DNA of 12,080 nt from Clostridia bacterium (lineage in GTDB: Bacteria > Bacillota > Dehalobacteriia > UBA4068). Below the pieces are notes generated by a model, which was given only the letters and a program-made list of their open reading frames with translations, was not told the DNA's origin and did not search any database. Positions 1 to 4,638 of the stretch are shown piece by piece; position 1 is the stretch's first letter, and each line of letters starts with the position of its first letter. Both the position numbers and the translations under genes were made by a program. The stretch covers positions 1 through 12,080 of the forward strand of contig JAAYYR010000008.1 of NCBI GenBank assembly GCA_012515255.1, read 5' to 3'.

Positions 1-81
1 AAAATCTCCTGCATCATCCATGAGACAGAGGTCAACGAGGCGGTGCTGACGCTGCATACGGCCTTTGGGCTAGACGCTTAG
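1..81 (+). CDS. lysC: Aspartate kinase, C-terminal end (partial)
   Basis: Only the last 26 codons are in the window; the gene enters from the left edge and stops at TAG 79-81. The visible peptide begins KISCIIHETEVNEA and ends LHTAFGLDA. This matches the end of the second ACT domain of aspartokinases, where an 'ISc(I/V)..(d/e)vd.AV..LH..F.L' ending is characteristic. The enzyme phosphorylates aspartate at the entry to lysine, threonine and methionine synthesis. An aspartokinase just upstream of an ApgM / putative homoserine kinase gene (1173-2384) is consistent with an aspartate-family neighbourhood. The feedback class (Lys or Thr sensitive) cannot be told from this fragment. Confidence 0.85.
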   Translation, partial: KISCIIHETEVNEAVLTLHTAFGLDA

Positions 82-148
82 CTCGGTTTAGCGATATCGG
101 CGCAAGGGCTAAAAGCTTGGGCCGTATCCTCCGGCCGGAAAGGCAAAT

Positions 149-170
149 CAGCCTGTTTTTAGGCTGTCTT
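149..170 (+). terminator. Possible weak terminator after aspartate kinase
   Basis: CAGCCT (149-154) and AGGCTG (161-166) form a 6-bp hairpin with a GTTTTT loop. The tail is only TCTT, so this is a weak intrinsic terminator candidate. It sits between the lysC stop and the tRNA promoter, where a terminator would be expected. Confidence 0.35.
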
Positions 171-175
171 AGAGC

Positions 176-204
176 TTGACAAATCAGGCCGCTGTTTATA
201 TAAT
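176..204 (+). promoter_or_regulatory. Consensus sigma-70/sigma-A promoter of tRNA-Pro
   Basis: TTGACA at 176-181 and TATAAT at 199-204 are separated by exactly 17 bp, a perfect match to consensus in both hexamers. Transcription should start near 211, about 23 nt before the mature tRNA 5' end. Such strength is normal for a stable-RNA gene. Confidence 0.92.
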
Positions 205-210
205 TAACAT

Positions 211-229
211 TGCTCCGTGTCACGGAGCA
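211..229. repeat. 19-bp perfect palindrome in the tRNA leader
   Basis: TGCTCCGTGTCACGGAGCA has 9-bp arms around one central base. It begins where the promoter predicts the transcription start and ends 4 nt before the tRNA. As RNA it would form a 7-8 bp hairpin at the extreme 5' end of the precursor; as DNA it could be an operator overlapping the start site. The sequence does not tell which. Confidence 0.6.
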
Positions 230-233
230 GTAT

Positions 234-311
234 CGGGGCGTAGCTCAGTTTGGCTAGAGCGCTACCTTGGGGTGGTAGAGGCCGCACGTTCAAGTCGTGT
301 CGCTCCGACCA
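234..311 (+). tRNA. tRNA-Pro (anticodon GGG)
   Basis: A full cloverleaf can be drawn by eye. The acceptor is CGGGGCG (234-240) with CGCTCCG (301-307), containing one G-U pair. The D arm is GCTC/GAGC and the anticodon stem is CTACC/GGTAG around loop TTGGGGT. The T arm is GCACG/CGTGT with a TTCAAGT loop. Discriminator A308 is followed by an encoded CCA (309-311). The anticodon GGG reads proline CCC/CCU codons. The gene has its own consensus promoter and terminator, so it is a stand-alone transcription unit. Confidence 0.95.
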
Positions 312-315
312 GGAA

Positions 316-369
316 AATGACCTGTTTTAGCCGGTGATATGTGGCAAAGCAGGTCATTGTTTTTATTTT
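316..369 (+). terminator. Rho-independent terminator of tRNA-Pro
   Basis: AATGACCTG (316-324) pairs perfectly with CAGGTCATT (350-358), and the tail is GTTTTTATTTT. The 25-nt loop can form a small inner GCC/GGC helix. It starts 5 nt after the tRNA CCA end. Confidence 0.85.
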
Positions 370-394
370 AAGCCAGGCGATTAGTGGCAACAAT

Positions 395-418
395 TCCCTC
401 TAGCCAAGGCCAGAGGGA
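395..418 (+). other. Hairpin in the leader region before the nitroreductase gene
   Basis: TCCCTCT (395-401) pairs with AGAGGGA (412-418), with a further GCC/GGC helix inside. No T-run follows, so it is not a good terminator. It lies about 65 nt upstream of the nitroreductase start and could be a leader structure or operator. TATACT at 445-450 may be the -10 of that gene, but no convincing -35 goes with it. Confidence 0.35.
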
Positions 419-484
419 GTAAAGTAATGCAAAATGTGTTAATATATACTAGTGACATCAGATTAAGGCCGCAAGGAGGATTTT

Positions 485-1003
485 ATGTTAGAGACATTAC
501 TTACGAGGAGAAGTTGCCGGAAATTTATAGACAAGGCTGTGGAAGCGGAGAAAAAGGAAAAGCTTCTTCAGGCAGCGCAGCTTGGGCCGACAGGGAGAAC
601 TATCCGCCCATGGGAGTTTGTCGTTATCGAAAATAAAGAAACACTGCAAAAGCTTGGTGATTGCCGGAAGCCAAATCAGCCGTTTTTGCCGGAGACGCCT
701 TTGGCTATTGTGGTATTGGCAAATACCCAGGCAACCGATACATGGATAGAGGACGCCGCTATCGCAGCGGTCATTATACAGCTGGAAGCAGAAAAATTAG
801 GGCTTGGCTCCTGCTGGGTGCAAATTCGTTTAAGAGAATCCAATCAGGGCCTAAGCAGTGAAGAGCATGTGCGTAAACTCCTGGGTATCCCAGAGCATTT
901 GGCAGTGCTTTCTATTATTGCAGTAGGCTATCCGGCAGGGACAAAGCCTGCCCATACATTAGCTGAAGTTGAGCAGGCAAAGATTCATACAGAGACTTAT
1001 TAA
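485..1003 (+). CDS. Nitroreductase family protein (FMN)
   Basis: 172 aa, with ATG at 485 preceded by a strong AAGGAGG (473-479), spacing 5. The protein begins with the typical 'LLTRRSCRKF' (R8, R9, S10) that contacts the FMN phosphate in the nitroreductase fold. It then has GPTGRTIRPWEFVVI (34-48), a slightly divergent form of the 'aPSg.n.qPw.f.vv' signature. The family helix DAAIAAVIIQLEAEKLGLGSCW spans about 90-111, and a VGYPAG end motif lies near 147-152. At 172 aa it belongs to the short clostridial branch. These are cytosolic flavoproteins that use NAD(P)H or ferredoxin to reduce nitro compounds, quinones or unknown electrophiles; the true substrate cannot be read from sequence. It appears to be a single-gene unit. 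Confidence 0.9.
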   Translation: MLETLLTRRSCRKFIDKAVEAEKKEKLLQAAQLGPTGRTIRPWEFVVIENKETLQKLGDCRKPNQPFLPETPLAIVVLANTQATDTWIEDAAIAAVIIQLEAEKLGLGSCWVQIRLRESNQGLSSEEHVRKLLGIPEHLAVLSIIAVGYPAGTKPAHTLAEVEQAKIHTETY

Positions 1004-1091
1004 GCAAAACCAAATCAGGCAAAAGGACTGTAATTTGTCGGCAATTTGCTGACCGGGCATGCTTTATTTCATGAACGAAAGGCAATGCTGT

Positions 1092-1120
1092 TTGCGAATA
1101 GTCTGATGATATGTTAAAAT
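1092..1120 (+). promoter_or_regulatory. Probable promoter of the ApgM-like gene
   Basis: TTGCGA (1092-1097) and TAAAAT (1115-1120) are spaced by 17 bp. The start codon at 1173 lies about 46 nt after the expected transcription start. The rest of the 1004-1172 gap holds only a 6-bp hairpin (GTCGGC/GCTGAC) with a poor T-tail. Confidence 0.55.
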
Positions 1121-1172
1121 ATTAATTCGAAACTAAGCACGATTAGGGAATCTTGCCAAAAGGGGAGAATAG

Positions 1173-2384
1173 ATGAAATACATTACTATTTTAATGGATG
1201 GCGCGGGTGATTTCCCCATCGGGGAATTAGATGGCAAAACCCCGTATGAATACGCAAAAACGCCGACTCTCGACCAACTAAGCCCAAAATCACTTTTGGG
1301 TACCTTTAGAACCATTCCGGACGGCATGCCCCCGGGCAGCGATGTCGCCAATCTCAGCGCCCTGGGCTATGATCCGCGCCAATACCATACCGGACGCTCG
1401 CCGCTTGAGGCGGCCAGCATCGGCATCCCATTAGTGGATACCGACGTCACATTCCGCTGCAATTTCGTTACGGTATCGGAAGATGAGGCTGATTATCGCG
1501 AAAAAACCATGCTCGACCATAGCGCCGGCGAGCTATCCACGGAGGATTCGGCGGTATTGCTCGAGGCAATCAAGCCGCTCATCAACGACGACGTCTTCAG
1601 CATCTATCTTGGCACCAGCTATCGCAATCTGATTGTGATGAAAAACGGCACCATCAATGTCAATCTGGTGCCGCCGCATGATTTCCTGGGCAAAAAGATC
1701 AAGGATAATCTGCCAAGCGGCGGTATCGGCGATATGATCTTTGCCTTGCAGGAAAAATGCCATGAGGTTTTGGCCCGGCATCCGCTGAATGCCACAAGAA
1801 AAGCCGAGGGCAAAAACCCGGCCAATGCCATCAGTATCTGGGGCGAAGGCAAAAAGCCCATGCTGGAAGATTATGCGCGCAAATATGGCGTCAAGGGCGC
1901 GGTGATCTCAGCCGTCGACCTAATCAAAGGCATCGGCGTGCTGGCCGGTATGCAGGTGATTGATGTGCCTGATGCCACCGGCACCATCCATACCAATTTT
2001 AGTGGCAAAGCCGAGGCGGCGGTGCGGGCCTTGAGCGACGGCGCTGATTTTGTTTTCCTCCACCTCGAGGCTCCGGACGAATGCTCGCATCAGGGGGATT
2101 TGCCGGGGAAAATTCGCTCAATCGAGATTATTGATGAAAAAGTTATCAGGTATATCGCCGGGCAATTGTCTGAGCGGGGCCTGGATTTCAAACTGCTCGT
2201 GCTGCCCGATCATTATACGCCGATCACCATGCGCACCCATACGGATGTGCCGGTGCCGTTTATGATTTATGATTCCACAAAAGAGCTGAAGGGCGATCTT
2301 TTCTCCGAGGCCAATTGCCAAAAGACCGGTTTATATATCGACGCATGCGAGCGGCTGGTGAAAATGTTTTTTGCTTTGGACTAG
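1173..2384 (+). CDS. ApgM-type cofactor-independent phosphoglycerate mutase / proposed homoserine kinase
   Basis: 403 aa, ATG at 1173 after GGGGAG (1162-1167). It is an alkaline-phosphatase superfamily protein of the archaeal-type iPGM family. Visible metal and active-site motifs are LMDGAGD (D9), the nucleophile motif GSDVANLSALGYDP (S56), HLEAPDECSHQGD (D302, H306), D321, LPDHYTP (D346, H347) and THTDVPVPF (H356). The full set of ligands seems intact, and the length is normal. Bacterial members with this layout are often annotated as 'proposed homoserine kinase' (TIGR02535) because they cluster with threonine genes in genomes lacking ThrB. The aspartokinase end at 1-81 supports that reading here. 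Glycolytic 2,3-phosphoglycerate interconversion is the alternative. Family assignment is firm; substrate is inference from context. Confidence 0.88.
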   Translation: MKYITILMDGAGDFPIGELDGKTPYEYAKTPTLDQLSPKSLLGTFRTIPDGMPPGSDVANLSALGYDPRQYHTGRSPLEAASIGIPLVDTDVTFRCNFVTVSEDEADYREKTMLDHSAGELSTEDSAVLLEAIKPLINDDVFSIYLGTSYRNLIVMKNGTINVNLVPPHDFLGKKIKDNLPSGGIGDMIFALQEKCHEVLARHPLNATRKAEGKNPANAISIWGEGKKPMLEDYARKYGVKGAVISAVDLIKGIGVLAGMQVIDVPDATGTIHTNFSGKAEAAVRALSDGADFVFLHLEAPDECSHQGDLPGKIRSIEIIDEKVIRYIAGQLSERGLDFKLLVLPDHYTPITMRTHTDVPVPFMIYDSTKELKGDLFSEANCQKTGLYIDACERLVKMFFALD

Positions 2385-2456
2385 CGGATGCGTTTGCCGC
2401 CGGGCAAAAGCAGTGTAAACTATGAGCGGCCCCACCCGCAACCGAGCCACAATATA

Positions 2457-2493
2457 CAAAGAGCACACCTATCCTGGATGCTCTTTGTTTTTA
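2457..2493 (+). terminator. Rho-independent terminator after the ApgM-like gene
   Basis: CAAAGAGCA (2457-2465) and TGCTCTTTG (2479-2487) form a 9-bp stem with a 13-nt loop, followed by TTTTTA. It lies 73 nt after the stop codon. Confidence 0.88.
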
Positions 2494-2585
2494 TGCTTAA
2501 TCTATTAGAAAGCCGTGCAAAACCGGCAATAGCCAGCAAGGTCAGCGTGGCAGCCGCACATAGCGGGCGGGCAGCGGGCCAAAGA

Positions 2586-2614
2586 TTGACTTTGGCGCGG
2601 GGCGGCTTTATATT
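2586..2614 (+). promoter_or_regulatory. Promoter of the zinc-ribbon membrane protein gene
   Basis: TTGACT (2586-2591) and TATATT (2609-2614) with a 17-bp spacer, one mismatch to consensus in each hexamer. The expected start near 2621 is about 50 nt before ATG 2670. This supports starting the gene at 2670, since longer in-frame starts at 2388 and onwards would precede the promoter and even the upstream terminator. Confidence 0.75.
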
Positions 2615-2669
2615 TATAGCAGGCGTATGCTGGTGGCAGGAGCCCGGCAGCGGGCAAGGAGTGGCCAAG

Positions 2670-3383
2670 ATGCGTATATGTACGAATTGTCGAAGTCAGA
2701 TTTCCGAAGGCAGCGGCTTTTGCCCTCTTTGCGGCCATGTCCTTAGTGCAGGCAGCCAACCGCCGGAGCAAAATGCGCCGGGTGCCGCGGCCGATCATAG
2801 CGCCTTAGATGCTAAGCAGGCGCAACAGCGGCTGCGTCGAAGCCGCCGACGGATTGCGGCGGCCGCCGGCATTATTTTTATGCTTGCGGTTATCGCCGTC
2901 TTTGTGCAAATATCTTTGCTTAACTCTGCCGGCCGACGAACAAACGATATTGCCGCTCAGGACATATCCGCCGCCGGCAAGGCAAATACCGCGCCGGAGC
3001 TGGAGTATCCGGCTAACGGCTATATTTTCTTTAGCCAGGCGGGGGAAAATGCCTGCCCGTTGACAATTAAGACCCAGGGGGATCAAGCGTATTTCATCAA
3101 GCTGGAGAACTCTGAAGGCAAGGATGTATTGGCCTTTTTCGTGCGGCCGGGACAAACAGCGGATATGATGGCGCCTGTGGGCCGCTATATGATTAAATAC
3201 GCTTCCGGGATAACCTGGTATGGAACGGAAGATTTATTTGGTGCGGCTACTGTATACACCAGGGCTGAAGGGGCCTTTGATTTTACATATAGCGACGGCT
3301 CATATCATGGCTGGATCATTAAGCTCTATCAGGCGGCCGACGCCAATATTATCGCGGATTCCATCGATGCCGCGGATTTTTAA
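2670..3383 (+). CDS. Zinc-ribbon single-span membrane protein, unknown function
   Basis: 237 aa. ATG 2670 is chosen because AAGGAG (2656-2661) lies 8 nt upstream, a promoter sits at 2586-2614, and the protein then starts directly with a zinc ribbon: C4xxC7 and C18xxC21. A low-complexity linker and a basic stretch (RRSRRR, about 56-61) follow, then one hydrophobic helix at about 62-84. A soluble domain at about 105-237 is rich in aromatic and beta-strand-like segments (for example FFVRPG, KYASGITWYG, FDFTYSDG). With basic residues before the helix, the zinc ribbon should be cytosolic and the C-terminal domain outside. I recall similar zinc-ribbon/TM/beta-domain proteins from clostridia, always unnamed. 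No neighbour gives a function. Confidence 0.82.
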   Translation: MRICTNCRSQISEGSGFCPLCGHVLSAGSQPPEQNAPGAAADHSALDAKQAQQRLRRSRRRIAAAAGIIFMLAVIAVFVQISLLNSAGRRTNDIAAQDISAAGKANTAPELEYPANGYIFFSQAGENACPLTIKTQGDQAYFIKLENSEGKDVLAFFVRPGQTADMMAPVGRYMIKYASGITWYGTEDLFGAATVYTRAEGAFDFTYSDGSYHGWIIKLYQAADANIIADSIDAADF

Positions 3384-3458
3384 GGGGCGGCTTAAGGGAA
3401 AAGCATTAAGGGCCCGCCATGAGCCGGCCAAGCCAAGCCGCTTTCCGGACTTGCCTGT

Positions 3459-3506
3459 TGGCGGCATAATTCCGCGTATATGTTGTGGTGGCGCCTGATG
3501 CCGCCA
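3459..3506. repeat. Inverted repeat between the zinc-ribbon gene and the selenoprotein genes
   Basis: TGGCGGCAT (3459-3467) and ATGCCGCCA (3498-3506) are perfect 9-bp arms with a 30-nt loop. No T-run follows, only TATTATAG, so at best this is a poor terminator for the zinc-ribbon gene. The rest of 3384-3538 shows no supported gene. Confidence 0.4.
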
Positions 3507-3538
3507 TATTATAGCGACCGGATAAAAATAATTCGTAT

Positions 3539-3560
3539 GTGAGATAATCACAGATAATCA
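3539..3560. promoter_or_regulatory. Possible operator: dyad plus tandem repeat upstream of the selenoprotein pair
   Basis: GTGA-GATAA-TCAC (3539-3551) is a short dyad. AGATAATCA is also repeated directly at 3542-3550 and 3552-3560, a 10-bp period of about one helical turn. It sits just upstream of the putative -10 element at 3574. Arrangement suggests a regulator site, but no factor can be named. Confidence 0.35.
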
Positions 3561-3570
3561 GTTCCGTTGC

Positions 3571-3579
3571 TGGTATGAT
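3571..3579 (+). promoter_or_regulatory. Possible extended -10 promoter of the selenoprotein genes
   Basis: TGGTATGAT fits the extended -10 form TGnTATAAT with one mismatch. No good -35 is found 17 bp upstream (CAGATA), which is tolerable for an extended -10 promoter. The start would fall near 3586, about 40 nt before ATG 3626. Confidence 0.4.
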
Positions 3580-3597
3580 CATAGCATAAGGAGCCGG

Positions 3598-3645
3598 ATG
3601 AGGCGTTTACAAGGAGGTATTGACGATGAAATTCGACATAAATGA
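3598..3645 (+). CDS. Possible 15-aa leader peptide overlapping the selenoprotein start
   Basis: ATG 3598 follows AAGGAG (3588-3593) by 4 nt and reads MRRLQGGIDDEIRHK, then TGA at 3643-3645. It spans the ribosome site and start codon of the next gene in another frame. It could couple or tune translation of the selenoprotein, or be chance. There is no homology to judge by. Confidence 0.25.
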   Translation: MRRLQGGIDDEIRHK

Positions 3646-3913
3646 AAAAACGGTTAAAGCAATCAAAGATTCCCGGGGCGCTTTTTTTGTCAAAAGCTAC
3701 CTCTGTCATGGCTGAGGCGGCACATATCGCAGCCTCTGGTCAGGGGTTTTGAACGAAGAAAGCGAAAATCTCTCGCGTTATGACAAATACCAGCATGCGG
3801 GCGTTGATATTTATATCGATAAGCAGCTTCGCGTCAGAGATGAATTAATGATCCGGGCTAACCCGCAATTCCCGCTTTTGCCCCGCACGTACTCGGTTTA
3901 CGGCGTATCCTAA
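3626..3913 (+). CDS. HesB-like small selenoprotein (in-frame UGA = Sec30)
   Basis: 95 aa when TGA 3713-3715 is read as selenocysteine; normal stop TAA 3911-3913. ATG 3626 follows a perfect AAGGAGGT (3611-3618), spacing 7. The N-terminal 29 residues, MKFDINEKTVKAIKD and so on, end in C27-H28-G29. Sec30 then gives CHG-U-GG, and the same frame continues for 65 codons without a break. Layout and length fit small HesB/IscA-like (seleno)proteins such as TIGR01911 or the 'CC/Se motif' group: a short helix, a strand leading to the Cys/Sec-glycine turn, then a GVDIYIDKQL strand like the 'gv.v.vD..l' segment of HesB. A SECIS-like hairpin lies at 3731-3748. Likely role: thiol/selenol redox or metal/Fe-S chemistry, not established. 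A degraded pseudogene is less likely because the frame stays open. Exact family is uncertain; the selenoprotein call is strong. Confidence 0.85.
3731..3748 (+). promoter_or_regulatory. Bacterial SECIS element of selenoprotein 1
   Basis: AGCCTCT (3731-3737) pairs with AGGGGTT (3742-3748), including two G-U wobbles, and closes a GGUC loop (3738-3741). The first loop G is 22 nt after the UGA, within the usual 16-37 nt. Bacterial SECIS elements require a G near the loop start; the E. coli fdhF element also carries GGUC in its apical loop, contacted by SelB. Confidence 0.8.
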
Positions 3914-3950
3914 TTGGAGCGCCCGAGCCATCGCGGCAATAGGAGGAAAG

Positions 3951-4118
3951 ATGATGAAAAAATACCTTGCGCCGATCATTGTTGTCGCGGCTATCGTCGG
4001 TTTAGTGGTATATTTGGCCGCCAGTGGCTGGCAGACAGATAGGCCTTTCCCTGTCGGCTGAGGCGCTTCCTGTCAGGTGTCGGTCGACGCCGTCGATAGC
4101 CAGTTTAAGAGTTTGTAA
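3951..4118 (+). CDS. 55-aa membrane-anchored selenoprotein (in-frame UGA = Sec37)
   Basis: 55 aa when TGA 4059-4061 is read as Sec; stop TAA 4116-4118. Two adjacent ATGs follow AGGAGG (3941-3946): 3951 (spacing 4) and 3954 (spacing 7, so perhaps the true start, 54 aa). MKKYLAP is followed by a hydrophobic helix of about residues 6-24 (IIVVAAIVGLVVYLAA), then a short tail RPFPVG-U37-GAS-C41 and 14 more residues. This predicts a single-span or signal-anchored peptide with a Sec/Cys pair (UxxxC) probably on the outer face. It lies 37 nt after selenoprotein 1, in one likely operon. A SECIS-like hairpin sits at 4076-4091. I do not recognise a family. A broken membrane gene is the alternative, but the SECIS and the shared context argue against it. 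Confidence 0.78.
4076..4091 (+). promoter_or_regulatory. Bacterial SECIS element of selenoprotein 2
   Basis: GGTGTC (4076-4081) pairs with GACGCC (4086-4091), one G-U wobble, closing a GGUC loop (4082-4085). The loop begins 20 nt after the UGA. The loop is identical to that of the first element although the stems differ in sequence, which points to selection for structure. Confidence 0.8.
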
Positions 4119-4145
4119 TTAGGATTTTGCTTAAACCAGCATAGT

Positions 4146-4200
4146 CCGGCCCGGCCGTTTTTCTGCCATAAGACGGCCGGGCCGGCTCTCACCTTATTTT
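4146..4200 (+). terminator. Strong hairpin terminator (or attenuator) after the selenoprotein pair
   Basis: CCGGCCCGGCCGT (4146-4158) and ACGGCCGGGCCGG (4173-4185) form a 13-bp, almost all GC stem, extendable by two pairs past a bulged T. The tail CTCTCACCTTATTTTA is only weakly T-rich. It separates the selenoprotein genes from the DUF6951-like gene and could end the transcript or partly attenuate the downstream gene, for which I see no separate promoter. Confidence 0.65.
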
Positions 4201-4230
4201 ACGCCATCTTTACGATCAAGGAGCAGTTTC

Positions 4231-4548
4231 ATGATTGAAGTTAAGGTTAAGCCGGGGAATTGCGGCATGGATACCACGATTTGCGTGGAAAGCGCGGATC
4301 AGGAAAGCGCCCGGATCAGTATTGACTCGCTTTGCCCGTTTATTCTTAAGCTGGCGCGTGAACTGGGAGAGGTAGACGCTTATGAGGTTTGTTTTACGCC
4401 GGTCTGCGATTCGCCTGTTTACCGGCTGGCCGGCCTATATTGCAAGCATCCCTGCTGCCCGGTGCCAGCCGCGATCATAAAAGGCGTTGAGGCGGCATGC
4501 GGGCTGGCTTTGCCGCAAGATGTAACGATCAAGATCGAAAAAAAATAA
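4231..4548 (+). CDS. DUF6951-like Cys-rich small protein
   Basis: 105 aa; ATG 4231 after AAGGAG (4218-4223), spacing 7. Nine cysteines: C11, C18, C35, C54, C59, C71, C75, C76, C90. Landmarks are the opening MIEVKVKPGNCG, SLCPFILKLARELGEVDAYE (about 33-52), YCKHPCCPVPAAIIKGVE (70-87) and the ending LALPQDVTIKIEKK. These agree with what I remember of a conserved clostridial family (DUF6951) in which C11, C35 and the CKH.(C)CPVP block are kept. No membrane segment, so it is a cytosolic protein that may bind metal or a cluster through its Cys set. Function is unknown. It follows the selenoproteins and is convergent with the Mo-enzyme operon. Its last lysine codons double as the terminator tail of that operon. 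Confidence 0.85.
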   Translation: MIEVKVKPGNCGMDTTICVESADQESARISIDSLCPFILKLARELGEVDAYEVCFTPVCDSPVYRLAGLYCKHPCCPVPAAIIKGVEAACGLALPQDVTIKIEKK

Positions 4549-4563
4549 CCGCTGCAAGCGGTT
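4538..4563 (-). terminator. Terminator of the minus-strand Mo-enzyme operon
   Basis: AACCGCT/AGCGGTT (4547-4553 and 4557-4563) form a 7-bp stem with a 3-nt loop. Read on the minus strand it is followed by A then eight T (complement of 4538-4545). It therefore serves the operon ending at 4639. The tail lies inside the final Lys codons of the convergent gene. Confidence 0.8.
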
Positions 4564-4583
4564 CGCCTATATATCAATCCCGC

Positions 4584-4622
4584 CCCGCTATATTGCAAAC
4601 TATGACTGCAGCAGGGTTTTTT
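4584..4622 (+). terminator. Probable terminator of the DUF6951-like gene
   Basis: CCC-GCT (4584-4589) and AGC-A-GGG (4610-4616) form an imperfect stem with one bulged A and an inner TGCA/TGCA helix, followed by TTTTTT (4617-4622). It interleaves with the opposite-strand terminator in the 90-bp convergent gap. Confidence 0.55.
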
Positions 4623-4638
4623 GGCATGGGGCGGCCAA

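Noticed and set aside
427..636. 69-codon frame overlapping the start of the nitroreductase gene
   Set aside because: No ribosome site. The overlapping frame from 485 has a strong one and matches a known family.
2388..2669. 94-codon N-terminal extension of the zinc-ribbon protein
   Set aside because: It would cross the terminator at 2457-2493 and the promoter at 2586-2614. The zinc ribbon begins right after ATG 2670, which has its own AAGGAG.
3713..4061. TGA read as tryptophan or glycine (alternative genetic code)
   Set aside because: TGG codes Trp throughout, and at least two good genes (stops at 4805-4807 and 10203-10205) end in TGA at the expected family length.
3626..4118. The two TGA-interrupted frames as pseudogenes or sequencing errors
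   Set aside because: Both keep the same frame on each side, both have strong ribosome sites, and both have GGUC-loop hairpins at the right distance. Two independent errors with these features are unlikely.
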